Positions 36,101-44,958 of a stretch of 64,000 bases of DNA are shown piece by piece (position 1 is the stretch's first letter; every line of letters starts with the position of its first letter). The translations under genes and the position numbers were made by a program. The notes beneath the pieces were generated by a model. That model was not told the origin of the DNA. It was given only the letters and a program-made list of their open reading frames with translations, and did not search any database. The DNA is from Mycolicibacterium hodleri (GTDB lineage: Bacteria; Actinomycetota; Actinomycetes; Mycobacteriales; Mycobacteriaceae): positions 62,001 through 126,000 of the forward strand of contig NZ_RCZG01000011.1 of assembly GCF_006439015.1 (NCBI RefSeq). Reading direction: 5' to 3'.

Positions 36101-36518
36101 GTTGCGCGCTCGCCCCTGCCGATTGAACTTCCAATGCCGTCAGAGCATGATCTTGGGTTCGAATGACGAACTCCCCTTGCGCGGATCGTACAAGAATCTG
36201 CGACAGTGCGTCCGATCTGAGTGGATTGCGGGAAAGCCCTTCGCGGGAGGTGCCAACCTTTCTTACCTCGGCTAAGACCCTTCGATGACGCGCGCGGCAG
36301 GCCTCCTGTTACGTTGCTGTGGGAACGCGTGGCGACGGCTTTACGAGCGCATTTACGACGGCTAGGTCGGCAGTCCGGACGCTTGCACCGCCGCGAGCAA
36401 TCTTGGCCGCCGTCGCCAACTCGGCAACGTTGCGCCACTGCTGCTGATGAAGGGTCGGCATCGCCGCGTCGTTAGGACGAGTCCAATTCGGGTATGCACC
36501 CCCTAACTAGGAGGCGTC
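36101..36518. other. intergenic region, 418 bp
   Basis: This region holds the divergent promoters of the diguanylate cyclase and the tetraspan membrane gene. An open frame of 84 codons at 36221-36475 has no recognisable protein motif or ribosome site and is not called. The right end contains a SigF-like promoter. Nothing else was recognised. Confidence 0.6.
36471..36495 (+). promoter_or_regulatory. SigF-like promoter
   Basis: GTTA (36471-36474), a 15-base spacer and GGGTAT (36490-36495) approximate the mycobacterial SigF consensus GTTT-N15-17-GGGTA. It ends 23 bp before the ATG of the tetraspan gene, whose AGGAGG is at 36510. Confidence 0.45.
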
Positions 36519-37202
36519 ATGACCCACGTCGTTTCAAATGAACGCACGGATGGTGGCAGGTTGCACATTGCGCGCAGCCGGGGAGCCGCAAGTGGGTTCC
36601 TCGTGATCCTGCTCGGATTGTGGGGAGCGCTCGTTCCCTTCGCGGGGCCGGCCTTCAATTTCGCCTACGACCCGGATCAGGGTTCGGCATGGAGCGCCGC
36701 CCGCGGCTGGCTGGAGGTGCTGCCGGGAGCCGTCGCGGTGATCGGAGGACTCCTTCTGCTCCTGTCGCAGAACCGCGCGACGGCGATGTTCGGCGGATGG
36801 CTCAGCGTCGTCGCCGGAGCCTGGTTCGTCATCGGTCGGGTGATGGCCACGACGTTGACCATCGGGGAGATCGGGCGACCCGTAGCGGAAACGGACGTCA
36901 AGGCGGCGTGGCTGGAGCTGACATATTTCTACGGACTCGGCGCGTTGATCGTGTTCTCGGGGGCAATCGCGCTGGGTCGGGTGTCGGTGCGCAGTGTGCG
37001 CGACGTCGGTCATGCCCGGCGTGCGGCGACGGCGCGACACGACGAGGTCGACGACGACTCGACCAGGGTTGCCGAGACAACCACGGGACCCGCCCCGAGC
37101 CAGGTGGCAGGCGATCGGCCGGCGGTTGAGGAGCACCCGAAGCGGTCGTGGCGCAACCCGCTCCGCCGTCGCGACCACGACACGACCACTATCGCCCGCT
37201 GA
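36519..37202 (+). CDS. four-helix membrane protein of unknown function
   Basis: This 227-residue protein has four hydrophobic helices between residues about 24 and 150 (FLVILLGLWGALVPFAG, LPGAVAVIGGLLLLL, MFGGWLSVVAGAWFVIG, FYGLGALIVFSGAIALG). A charged C-terminal tail of about 75 residues follows, ending in RRRDHDTTTIAR. I know similar unnamed proteins in mycobacteria but no function. TAGGAGG lies 7 bases before ATG 36519. A SigF-like promoter upstream suggests a stress or stationary-phase gene. Confidence 0.8.
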   Translation: MTHVVSNERTDGGRLHIARSRGAASGFLVILLGLWGALVPFAGPAFNFAYDPDQGSAWSAARGWLEVLPGAVAVIGGLLLLLSQNRATAMFGGWLSVVAGAWFVIGRVMATTLTIGEIGRPVAETDVKAAWLELTYFYGLGALIVFSGAIALGRVSVRSVRDVGHARRAATARHDEVDDDSTRVAETTTGPAPSQVAGDRPAVEEHPKRSWRNPLRRRDHDTTTIAR

Positions 37203-37233
37203 GGCAGGCGGCGCGCTGTCCCGTCTGTGCCTG

Positions 37234-38574
37234 TCAGAGGTCCTTGAGGACTAGGGCGAGGACGTCGATGCCCTCCTCGAGCAATTCGTCGCTGATCGTC
37301 AGTGGCGGAAGGAAGCGCAGAACGTTTCCGTAGGTGCCGCAGGACAACACGATCACGCCCGCGGCGTGGGCTCCCGCGCACAAGGCCTTGGTGAGGTCGG
37401 CGTCCGGTTCGGTGGTGCCGGACTTGACCAGCTCGACGGCGATCATGGCGCCGCGACCACGGACGTCGCCAATGCGATCGTCGTCGGCCTGCATGCGGCC
37501 CAAACGCGCCTTCATGAACGTCTCGATCTCGCGGGCCCTGGCCACCATGCCGTCGGCCTCGATGGTCTCGATGGTCGCGAGCGCAGCGGCGCAGGCGATC
37601 GGATTACCGCCGTACGTGCCGCCCAGACCGCCGACGTGGGGAGCGTCCATGATCTCGGCACGGCCCGTCACGGCCGCCAGCGGCAATCCGTCGGCGATGC
37701 CCTTTGCGGTGACGATGAGGTCGGGGTCTATGCCCTCGTGTTCGCAGGCGAACATCGCACCAGTGCGGGCGAACCCGGATTGCACCTCGTCGGCGATGAA
37801 GATCACGTCGTTCTTTCGGCACCAGTCGAGCAGGGCAGGCAGGAAGCCTTCGGCGGGCACGATGAACCCGCCCTCGCCCTGAACGGGTTCGATGATGATC
37901 GCCGCCAGATTGTCGGCACCCACCTGCTTGTCGATGATGCTCAATGCTCGTTTGGCCGCCATTTCCCCGTCGGTGGCGAGCTCCTTGCCGAACTCTGCGT
38001 CGCGATACGGGTAGGACATCGGGGCGCGGTATATCTCGGGGGCGAACGGTCCGAAACCGTGCTTGTAGGGCATCGACTTGGCGGTCAGCGCCATCGTGAG
38101 GTTCGTGCGGCCGTGGTAGGCGTGGTCGAATGCGACGACCGCCTGCTTGCCGGTGTAGGTGCGGGCGATCTTGACGGCGTTCTCTACGGCCTCTGAACCC
38201 GAGTTGAACAGGGCCGACCGGGTCTCGCCCGGAATGGGGGTCAGCCGGTTCAGGTGTTCGCACACCGCGACATACCCCTCGTAGGGGGTCACCATGAAGC
38301 AGGTATGCGTGAATTCGGCAACCTGCGCCGCGACCGCCTCGACGACGCGGGGCGAGGCATTGCCAATCGTAGTGACGGCGATGCCGGATCCCAGGTCGAT
38401 GAGCCGGTTGCCGTCGACGTCCTCGAGGATGCCGCCGCCCGCCCGCGCCGCGTACACCGGCATGGTGTTGCCGACGCCGCGCGCGACCGCCTCGCTCTTG
38501 CGAGCGATCAACGCGGAGGACTTGGGGCCGGGGATCGCCGTGGCGAGGTGGCGGCTCTGTTCGATGGTGCTCAC
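37234..38574 (-). CDS. gabT: 4-aminobutyrate aminotransferase
   Basis: This 446-residue class III PLP aminotransferase transfers the amino group of GABA to 2-oxoglutarate. It has FDHAYHGRTNLTMALTAKS, the cofactor Asp in FIADEVQSGFARTGAMFA and the PLP lysine in VTAKGIADGLPL. GTG 38574 (VSTIEQSRHLATAIPGP) has AGGAG 7 bases upstream and aligns with the mycobacterial GabT start. It lies next to yajC as in M. tuberculosis (Rv2589-Rv2588c), on the opposite strand. Confidence 0.93.
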   Translation of the reverse strand: MSTIEQSRHLATAIPGPKSSALIARKSEAVARGVGNTMPVYAARAGGGILEDVDGNRLIDLGSGIAVTTIGNASPRVVEAVAAQVAEFTHTCFMVTPYEGYVAVCEHLNRLTPIPGETRSALFNSGSEAVENAVKIARTYTGKQAVVAFDHAYHGRTNLTMALTAKSMPYKHGFGPFAPEIYRAPMSYPYRDAEFGKELATDGEMAAKRALSIIDKQVGADNLAAIIIEPVQGEGGFIVPAEGFLPALLDWCRKNDVIFIADEVQSGFARTGAMFACEHEGIDPDLIVTAKGIADGLPLAAVTGRAEIMDAPHVGGLGGTYGGNPIACAAALATIETIEADGMVARAREIETFMKARLGRMQADDDRIGDVRGRGAMIAVELVKSGTTEPDADLTKALCAGAHAAGVIVLSCGTYGNVLRFLPPLTISDELLEEGIDVLALVLKDL

Positions 38575-38972
38575 GTCATGACTCCTGCGAGAGGTGGCCG
38601 AGGGAAAAGGGGGAATGCCAGGGGAGACGACGTCGGAACGTCCCATCAAAGCCTAGTCGCCACGGCGGACGACGCGAACGGAACCGTCCGTATGGACGTT
38701 GCGTGGGGGAGGATTGCAACGCCACGGAGCGACATCTCCTTCGCTTTCGGTCGCCACCGCTGAGCGGGGCAGCGTCCACGGACCGGAACTCCGGACGTTG
38801 CGATGAAAGAACAACCACGCGATCAGAGTCACCGCTACCCGAGACTTCGAGACAGGGCCGGTCCACGGGCACGCCTGGTGATGGCACACTGGTGCGGAGA
38901 CGAGGCCCCCGCGCGACCGCACCCGTCCCGGGGCGCCACTACCGAAATATCTATATGAAAGTCAGAGTTGCC
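38575..38972. other. intergenic region, 398 bp
   Basis: This gap lies between the divergent gabT and yajC genes; M. tuberculosis has no gene here between Rv2589 and Rv2588c either. The open frames across it lack recognisable motifs. An AT-rich stretch near 38943-38957 (gaaatatctatatg) could be the -10 of yajC. Nothing else was seen. Confidence 0.6.
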
Positions 38973-39356
38973 ATGGATCTCGCCATCTTCGTACCACTGC
39001 TCGTCATCATGGGCGCATTCATGTTCTTCTCCTCGCGCAAGCAGAAGAAGGCCATGCAGGCGACCATCAACCTGCATGATTCGTTGGCCGTCGGCGACGA
39101 GGTGATGACGACGGCAGGCATGTTCGGCACCATCACCGACGTCTCCGATTCGAAGGTCGACCTGGAGCTTGCCCCCGGCGTGGTAGTCACCATGCTGAAG
39201 CTGGCCATCAAGGAGAAGACGATGGTCGACGATGACGACGACGAGGACGAGTACGAAGACGACGATGTGAGCGAGCATTCGACGGCGCAGGAACTCGACC
39301 GGCCCGCCGCCGGCACCGAGATGCGGTCCGACCCAGACCGGCTCTCCAAAGACTGA
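38973..39356 (+). CDS. yajC: preprotein translocase subunit YajC
   Basis: This protein of about 127 residues has one N-terminal transmembrane helix (DLAIFVPLLVIMGAFMFF), then SSRKQKKAMQATINLHDSL and the conserved GDEVMTTAGMFGTI. The C-terminal tail is very acidic (a run of Asp/Glu near residue 83). ATG 38973 gives the usual MDL start; ATG 38955 is six codons earlier. YajC associates with SecDF, which follow directly. Confidence 0.92.
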   Translation: MDLAIFVPLLVIMGAFMFFSSRKQKKAMQATINLHDSLAVGDEVMTTAGMFGTITDVSDSKVDLELAPGVVVTMLKLAIKEKTMVDDDDDEDEYEDDDVSEHSTAQELDRPAAGTEMRSDPDRLSKD

Positions 39357-39425
39357 CGGCTGAGCACACAGCGCAACCACGTACTCTTTGCGGGTTGACG
39401 TACCAATCTGAGGAGAACCAAGAAC

Positions 39426-41264
39426 GTGGCATCGCCTTCGGCGCCGGTGCATCCCTACCGCTACCTGACGCTTTTTCTGGTTCTGCTCATCGGCGCCTAT
39501 CTGCTGGTGTTCCTGACCGGGGACAAGCAAGCCAAGCCCAAACTGGGCATCGATCTGCAGGGCGGCACCCGTGTCACCCTTACCGCGCGCACCCCGGACG
39601 GTTCGCCTCCTACGCGTGAGTCCTTGACCCAGGCGCAGGAAATCATCAGCTCCCGCGTCGACGGGCTGGGAGTGTCCGGCTCGGAAGTCGTGGTCGACGG
39701 CGACAACCTGGTCATCACGGTGCCCGGCAACGACGGGAGCGAGGCGCGCAACCTCGGACAGACGGCGCGGCTCTACATACGACCAGTCATCCATGCCATC
39801 CCGGCTTCGGGCCAGGGCCCGGCCGGGGGTCAGGCACCTGCCGGCGCACCACCCGGAGGTCCGGGTACGTCGCCAGGGTTGCCCGGTGCGCCCCCAGGTA
39901 TGCCGCCGCTCGCCCCTGCCGAGTCGGCCGCACCAGTCGCGCCGCCCAATCCGAATGACCCCGCGAGCCCCGTACCGCCCGAAACGGGGGCGCCTGCGTC
40001 GGAGGCACCGGCTCCCCAGCCGCGGCCCTACCCCGAGGAGCCCGCGCCGACCCCCACGCCCGGTCCGGCGCCCGCACCTGGCCCGCCCGCACCTGGCCCG
40101 CCCGCACCTGGCCCGCCCGCACCTGGCCCGCCCGCTCCTCCCAATCCGAGGGCCGATCTGGCTCAGCGCATCTCTGACGAGAAGGCGCTCCGCCAGAGCG
40201 CCGATCAGCAGATCCAGATTCTGGCGCTGCAGTTCCAAGCCACGCGCTGTAACGACGAGGACGTGCTCGCAGGCAATGACGATCCGAACCTGCCGCTCGT
40301 AACCTGCTCTCAGGATCACAAGCAGGTCTACCTGCTCGACAAGTCGATCATCAGTGGGGAGCAGATCGAAAGCGCCTCCTCCGGTCTTGATCAGCAGCGC
40401 GGCGAGTACGTCGTCGACCTGCAGTTCAAGAGCCAGGGCGCGGACATCTGGGCGAGCTACACGGCCGCCAACGTCGGCACGCAGACGGCATTCACCCTCG
40501 ACTCGCAGGTGGTCAGCGCACCGCAGATCAACGAGGCGATCCCTGGCGGACGCACACAGATCACGGGTCAGTTCACTCAGGACTCGGCTCGAGAGCTCGC
40601 GAACGTGCTCAAGTACGGTTCGCTGCCTCTGTCATTCGAATCGTCTGAAGCTGAAACTGTCTCGGCCACACTGGGTTTGACGTCGCTTCGGGCCGGTCTG
40701 ATCGCCGGCGCGATCGGGCTCGCACTGGTGCTGGCCTACTCGCTTCTTTACTACCGCGTGCTCGGCCTTCTGACGGCGCTGTCGCTGGTGGCTTCGGGTG
40801 CGATGGTCTTCGCGATTCTGGTGCTGCTGGGCAGATACATCGGCTACACGCTCGACCTGGCGGGCATCGCGGGTCTGATCATCGGCATCGGCACTACGGC
40901 CGACTCGTTCGTGGTCTTCTTCGAGCGCATCAAGGACGAGATCCGGGAGGGACGCTCGTTCCGGTCGGCCGTTCCGCGAGGCTGGGCCCGGGCCCGAAAG
41001 ACGATTCTGTCCGGCAACGCGGTCAGCTTCCTGGCGGCTGCGGTGCTCTATGTCCTGGCCATCGGACAGGTCAAGGGTTTCGCGTTCACCCTTGGCTTGA
41101 CCACCGTCCTCGACGTGGTCGTGGTGTTCCTGGTCACGTGGCCACTCGTGTACCTGTCGTCCAAGTCGGCAATGTTGTCCAAGCCGGCATTCAACGGGCT
41201 CGGCGCGGTGCAGCAGATTGCGCGCGAACGCCGGGCCGCCGCCTCATCAGCGGGAGGGAGGTAG
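39426..41264 (+). CDS. secD: protein translocase subunit SecD
   Basis: This 612-residue membrane protein uses the proton gradient to help Sec export. It has an N-terminal helix (YLTLFLVLLIGAYLLVFL), KLGIDLQGGTRVTLTART, the periplasmic P1 domain, and a five-helix C-terminal bundle starting near GLIAGAIGLALVLAYSLLYY with GIGTTADSFVVFFERIKDEI. A Pro/Ala/Gly-rich insertion (residues about 125-238) splits P1, longer than in enterobacteria but usual in kind for mycobacteria. GTG 39426 is 69 bp after yajC. Confidence 0.95.
   Translation: MASPSAPVHPYRYLTLFLVLLIGAYLLVFLTGDKQAKPKLGIDLQGGTRVTLTARTPDGSPPTRESLTQAQEIISSRVDGLGVSGSEVVVDGDNLVITVPGNDGSEARNLGQTARLYIRPVIHAIPASGQGPAGGQAPAGAPPGGPGTSPGLPGAPPGMPPLAPAESAAPVAPPNPNDPASPVPPETGAPASEAPAPQPRPYPEEPAPTPTPGPAPAPGPPAPGPPAPGPPAPGPPAPPNPRADLAQRISDEKALRQSADQQIQILALQFQATRCNDEDVLAGNDDPNLPLVTCSQDHKQVYLLDKSIISGEQIESASSGLDQQRGEYVVDLQFKSQGADIWASYTAANVGTQTAFTLDSQVVSAPQINEAIPGGRTQITGQFTQDSARELANVLKYGSLPLSFESSEAETVSATLGLTSLRAGLIAGAIGLALVLAYSLLYYRVLGLLTALSLVASGAMVFAILVLLGRYIGYTLDLAGIAGLIIGIGTTADSFVVFFERIKDEIREGRSFRSAVPRGWARARKTILSGNAVSFLAAAVLYVLAIGQVKGFAFTLGLTTVLDVVVVFLVTWPLVYLSSKSAMLSKPAFNGLGAVQQIARERRAAASSAGGR
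40071..40130 (+). repeat. 15-bp coding tandem repeat in secD, four perfect copies
   Basis: The unit cccgcacctggcccg occurs four times head to tail, followed by a partial copy. It encodes repeated PAPGP in the periplasmic Pro-rich linker of SecD. Perfect identity and a 15-bp unit make it prone to length change without frameshift. Confidence 0.9.
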
Positions 41265-41268
41265 CGAT

Positions 41269-42600
41269 ATGGCCAAGCATTCGGCAAATGATGATGTCGA
41301 CGACGTGTCGGACGAGAGTCAGGCAGTCGAACTCGACGACGCTTCGACCGCCAGGGAGTTGGATGCGTCGACCGCTGAGGCGCCGCGACACGGGTTCTTC
41401 GTTCGGCTCTATACGGGCACGGGCGCCTTCGACGTCGTCGGTAAGCGCAAGCTGTGGTTCGGCGTCAGTGGTGCGATCGTCGTGATTGCGCTCGCCAGCA
41501 TCCTGTTGCGCGGTTTCACCTTCGGCATCGACTTCGAGGGCGGCACCAAGGTATCGATGCCTGCGGCGGGTGCGCAGGGTCAGGTGACGACCCAGCAGGT
41601 CGAGGACGTCTTCTCCAAGACCTTCGGCAAGGCGCCGGAGTCCGTGGTGCAGGTCGGCAACGGCGGTTCGGCAACCATTCAGATCCGAGCCGAAACGCTG
41701 AGCAACCCCGACACGGAAAAGCTGCGGACGGCGCTCTTCGACGCCTTCCAGCCCAAGGGTGCGGACGGTCAGCCAAGCAAGGCGGCAGTCAGCGACTCGG
41801 CGGTATCGGAGACCTGGGGTGGGCAGATCACCCAGAAGGCGCTCATCGCGCTGGTGGTCTTCCTGGTGCTCGTCTCGGCCTACATCGCGATCCGGTACGA
41901 GCGGTACATGGCGGCGTCAGCCCTGGCCGCGCTGGTCTTCGACCTGTTGACCACCGCGGGGGTCTACTCCATCGTCGGCTTTGAGGTCACACCGGCAACG
42001 GTGATCGGTCTGCTGACGATTCTGGGCTTTTCGTTGTACGACACCGTCATCGTGTTCGACAAAGTTGAGGAGAACGTCCACGGGTTCGAACACACCACGC
42101 GTCGGACGTTCGCCGAGCAGGCCAACCTGGCGATCAACCAGACGTTCATGCGCTCCATCAACACCAGCCTGATCTCCGTGTTGCCGATCATCGCGCTGAT
42201 CGTCGTAGCGGTGTGGCTGCTCGGCGTGGGCACGTTGCAGGATCTCGCCCTGGTACAGCTCGTCGGCGTCATCGTCGGCACTTACTCGTCGATCTTCTTC
42301 GCCACTCCGTTGCTGGTCGCGATGCGGGAGCGGACCGATCTGGTGCGCAACCACACCCGTCGCGTCAACAACCGTCGCAAGGGTGCGTCGGCGAAGACTG
42401 CGGCGATCGACTCCGAATCTGACTCTGAGTTTGACTCCGAGCCGGAGAGGTTCGCGGTGGCATCGTCTTCTGGTCGGGCATCTTCTCGTCAGACTGCCCG
42501 GTCGGCGCCGGCCACCCCGGCCCCGGACAAGCCGGCGCCTGGTGCGAAGCCGATTCGTCCCACCGGTAGGCCATCGGGTAAGCGAAACACCAGGCGGTAA
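41269..42600 (+). CDS. secF: protein translocase subunit SecF
   Basis: This 443-residue partner of SecD has an acidic N-terminal extension (residues 1-45), then FFVRLYTGTGAFDVVGKRKLW and GIDFEGGTKVSMP. Six transmembrane helices include GLLTILGFSLYDTVIVFDKVEEN. The C-terminal tail (about 90 residues) is hydrophilic, Ser/Ala/Pro-rich and basic at the end. ATG 41269 has GGGAGG upstream and is 4 bp past the secD stop. Confidence 0.95.
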   Translation: MAKHSANDDVDDVSDESQAVELDDASTARELDASTAEAPRHGFFVRLYTGTGAFDVVGKRKLWFGVSGAIVVIALASILLRGFTFGIDFEGGTKVSMPAAGAQGQVTTQQVEDVFSKTFGKAPESVVQVGNGGSATIQIRAETLSNPDTEKLRTALFDAFQPKGADGQPSKAAVSDSAVSETWGGQITQKALIALVVFLVLVSAYIAIRYERYMAASALAALVFDLLTTAGVYSIVGFEVTPATVIGLLTILGFSLYDTVIVFDKVEENVHGFEHTTRRTFAEQANLAINQTFMRSINTSLISVLPIIALIVVAVWLLGVGTLQDLALVQLVGVIVGTYSSIFFATPLLVAMRERTDLVRNHTRRVNNRRKGASAKTAAIDSESDSEFDSEPERFAVASSSGRASSRQTARSAPATPAPDKPAPGAKPIRPTGRPSGKRNTRR

Positions 42601-42607
42601 GGCCTCG

Positions 42608-44263
42608 ATGATTGCCCGACCCCGGCGGGCCGCCGTCCTCGCGGCCCTGATTTCTCTGGTCGGCGGTTTCGTTCTGTCGGCGTGCGCGGGTGGAGCTGCC
42701 GACGAGATCGACTACGCGGTCGACGGGACCCTGATCACGTACAACACCACCACCGTGGCCGGCGCCGCCTCGGCCGGACCGCAGGCCTTCGCCCGGGTTC
42801 TGACCGGCTTCACCTACCACGGTCCCGAGGGGCAGGTCGTCGGCGATCGCGACTTCGGCACCATCGCGGTGGTGGGCCGTACGCCGCTAGTTCTCGACTA
42901 TCAGATCAGCGACGACGCCGTGTACTCCGACGGCAAGCCGGTCACGTGTGACGACATGGTGCTTGCATGGGCCGCGCAGTCGGGCAGATTCCCGGGATTC
43001 GACGCCGCCAGTCGGGCGGGCTACGGAGACGTGGCAGGCGTCGCCTGCGCGCCGGGTCAGAAGAAGGCTCGAGTGACATTCGCCCAGGACCGCGGATTCG
43101 TTGACTTCGGGCAACTGTTCGCTGCAACGGCGCTGATGCCGTCGCATGTGATCGCCGATGAACTAGGGGCGGGCGACGGCGCCGTCACCACCGCGCTCCA
43201 AGCGGGAGACCTGCCGATGATCGATCGCATCGCGCAGCTGTGGAACACGACGTGGAACCTGACCCCCAACCTGGACCTGCGTCGTTTTCCCTCGTCGGGT
43301 CCCTACAAGCTGAGCTCGGTGGGCGAAGACGGTGCCGTCGTACTGGTGGCCAACGACAAGTGGTGGGGCGCCAAGCCCGTCACGGGAAAGATCACGGTGT
43401 GGCCGCGTGGCGCCGATGTCCAGGATCGCGTCAACGCGAACGATTATGACGTCGTCGACATTGCGGCGGGGTCGTCGGGCACGCTGAACCTTCCCGGCGA
43501 CTACGTCCGCACCGACAGTCCGTCGGCCGGCATCGAACAACTCATCTTCGCGCCGAGCGGGCCGCTGCTGAACCCTGCGGCACGACGCGCAATGGCGCTG
43601 TGCACGCCGCGAGACCAAATCGCGCACAACGCGGAGGTGCCGATCGCGAACAGTCGACTGAACCCCACTGCCGAGGACTCCATCACGGCTGCCGAGAGCG
43701 CTGCCGAAGGCGGCCAGTTCAGCACGTCGAACCCGGTGGCAGCTCGCGATGTGCTCGGTGGAAATCCGCTCACGGTTCGCGTCGGTTATCAGAGTCCCAA
43801 TGCACGACTGGCGGCCACGGTGGGCACGATCGCCCGATCATGCCAACCGGCAGGCATTACGGTTCAGGATGCGTCGTCGGATGCCGTCGGCCCACAAACC
43901 CTGCGGGACAACCAGATCGACGTGCTTCTAGCGAGCACCGGCGGCGCTGCGGGTAGCGGATCGACGGGATCGTCGGCGATGGATGCCTACGACCTCTATG
44001 GCGGCAACGGCAACAATCTGTCCGGTTATTCGAACGAGCAGGTCGACGGTGTCATCGGCGCCCTGGCGGTGACGACGGATCCGAAGGAGTTGGCCCGGCT
44101 GCTGGGGGAGGGCGCCCCCGTACTGTGGGGCGACATGCCTACCCTTCCGCTGTACCGCCAGCAACGAACTCTGCTCACGTCGGAGAAGATGACTGCCGTG
44201 AGCAGCAATCCGACGCGATGGGGAGCAGGGTGGAACATGGACCGTTGGGCGCTGACCCGATGA
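42608..44263 (+). CDS. ABC-type solute-binding lipoprotein (SBP family 5)
   Basis: This 551-residue secreted lipoprotein has a signal peptide with lipobox LSAC (Cys at about residue 25: VGGFVLSACAGGAA). The mature part has the family 5 pattern of peptide or nickel binders (VTCDDMVLAWAAQSGRF, VVLVANDKWWGAKPV). It corresponds to Rv2585c between secF and apt. No permease or ATPase genes are nearby, so its transporter, if any, is unlinked. ATG 42608 lies 7 bp after secF. Confidence 0.9.
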   Translation: MIARPRRAAVLAALISLVGGFVLSACAGGAADEIDYAVDGTLITYNTTTVAGAASAGPQAFARVLTGFTYHGPEGQVVGDRDFGTIAVVGRTPLVLDYQISDDAVYSDGKPVTCDDMVLAWAAQSGRFPGFDAASRAGYGDVAGVACAPGQKKARVTFAQDRGFVDFGQLFAATALMPSHVIADELGAGDGAVTTALQAGDLPMIDRIAQLWNTTWNLTPNLDLRRFPSSGPYKLSSVGEDGAVVLVANDKWWGAKPVTGKITVWPRGADVQDRVNANDYDVVDIAAGSSGTLNLPGDYVRTDSPSAGIEQLIFAPSGPLLNPAARRAMALCTPRDQIAHNAEVPIANSRLNPTAEDSITAAESAAEGGQFSTSNPVAARDVLGGNPLTVRVGYQSPNARLAATVGTIARSCQPAGITVQDASSDAVGPQTLRDNQIDVLLASTGGAAGSGSTGSSAMDAYDLYGGNGNNLSGYSNEQVDGVIGALAVTTDPKELARLLGEGAPVLWGDMPTLPLYRQQRTLLTSEKMTAVSSNPTRWGAGWNMDRWALTR

Positions 44264-44808
44264 GCGACCCCGACCGGGGGGAACGCTCCGACGTGGCCGC
44301 GGTGATCGAATCGCTGATGCGCGAGGTCCCGGACTTTCCCGAGCCCGGAATCCAGTTCAAGGACCTGACGCCGGTGCTCGCCGACGCACGGGGGCTCGCG
44401 GTCGTGACGGACGCGCTCGCCGCCGTCGCCGAGGATGTGGATCTCGTGGCGGGGATCGACGCCCGCGGTTTCCTGCTCGGAGCCGCCGTCGCGACGAGGC
44501 TCGGCACCGGTGTGCTCGCGGTGCGGAAGGGCGGCAAGTTGCCGCCCCCGGTGCACGCCGAGAGTTATGCCCTCGAGTACGGCACCGCCACGCTGGAGAT
44601 CCCGGCGGACGGAATGGAACTGGCGGGGCTGCGCGTTCTGCTGATCGACGACGTACTGGCCACCGGTGGAACGCTGGCGGCGGCGGTCAAGCTACTGAGG
44701 ATGGGTGGTGCGACCGTGATGGGCTCCGCGGTGGTGCTCGAACTGGCGGCGCTCGAGGGGCGGGCGAAGCTGTCAGACGTGGCGGTCACCAGCCTGTACG
44801 TGGTGTGA
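44260..44808 (+). CDS. apt: adenine phosphoribosyltransferase
   Basis: This 182-residue purine salvage enzyme makes AMP from adenine and PRPP. It contains REVPDFPEPGIQFKDLTPVL, the loop GIDARGFLLGAAVA, KGGKLPPPVHAESYALEYG and the PRPP motif VLLIDDVLATGGT. ATG 44260 overlaps the lipoprotein stop by 4 bases. Its stop shares a base with the ATG of the first 34-bp repeat (TGATG). Confidence 0.95.
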   Translation: MSDPDRGERSDVAAVIESLMREVPDFPEPGIQFKDLTPVLADARGLAVVTDALAAVAEDVDLVAGIDARGFLLGAAVATRLGTGVLAVRKGGKLPPPVHAESYALEYGTATLEIPADGMELAGLRVLLIDDVLATGGTLAAAVKLLRMGGATVMGSAVVLELAALEGRAKLSDVAVTSLYVV

Positions 44809-44879
44809 TGAGCGCTTGCGCGAAGAACATGACGGGCAAGCATGAGCGCTTGCGCGAAGAACATGACGGGCAAGCATGA
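44808..44879 (+). CDS. possible coupling mini-ORF 1 within the repeats
   Basis: A 23-codon frame begins at the ATG overlapping the apt stop and reads MSACAKNMTGKHERLREEHD and three more residues. It ends at TGA 44877-44879, which overlaps the ATG of repeat copy 3 (ATGA). No ribosome site is evident, so translation would depend on ribosomes finishing apt. It may be a coupling device and not a functional peptide. Confidence 0.35.
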   Translation: MSACAKNMTGKHERLREEHDGQA

Positions 44880-44909
44880 GCGCTTGCGCGAAGAACATGA
44901 CGGGCAAGC
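44808..44909 (+). repeat. 34-bp tandem repeat, three perfect copies, between apt and rel
   Basis: Copies lie at 44808-44841, 44842-44875 and 44876-44909 and are identical. Each starts atgagcgcttgcgcgaagaa and has inverted 5-base ends GCTTG/CAAGC that could fold a small hairpin. The first base pair joins the apt stop. Because 34 is not a multiple of three, successive copies are read in different frames. The arrangement resembles MIRU elements, which link operon genes by overlapping start and stop codons. Confidence 0.95.
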
Positions 44910-44932
44910 GGGGATATCCTCAACCTGAGTGA
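44876..44932 (+). CDS. possible coupling mini-ORF 2
   Basis: An 18-codon frame starts in repeat copy 3 (MSACAKNMTGKRGYPQPE) and stops at TGA 44930-44932. That stop overlaps GTG 44929, an in-frame start 10 codons before the conserved Rel start. With mini-ORF 1 it makes an unbroken chain of overlapping frames from apt to rel. Translation is unproven. Confidence 0.35.
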   Translation: MSACAKNMTGKRGYPQPE

Positions 44933-44958
44933 TCCGAGCGGGTCAGGAGGTGGGCACG

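Noticed and set aside
36221..36475. 84-codon open frame in the intergenic region
   Set aside because: No ribosome site, no motif and Arg-rich high-GC composition; likely chance.
38835..40319. Leftward open frame of 494 codons rich in Arg and Gly
   Set aside because: It is antisense to yajC and secD; the RCGRA-type repeats are only the complement of the secD 15-bp repeats.
44808..44909. CRISPR array
   Set aside because: The three units are directly adjacent without spacers and no cas gene is near.
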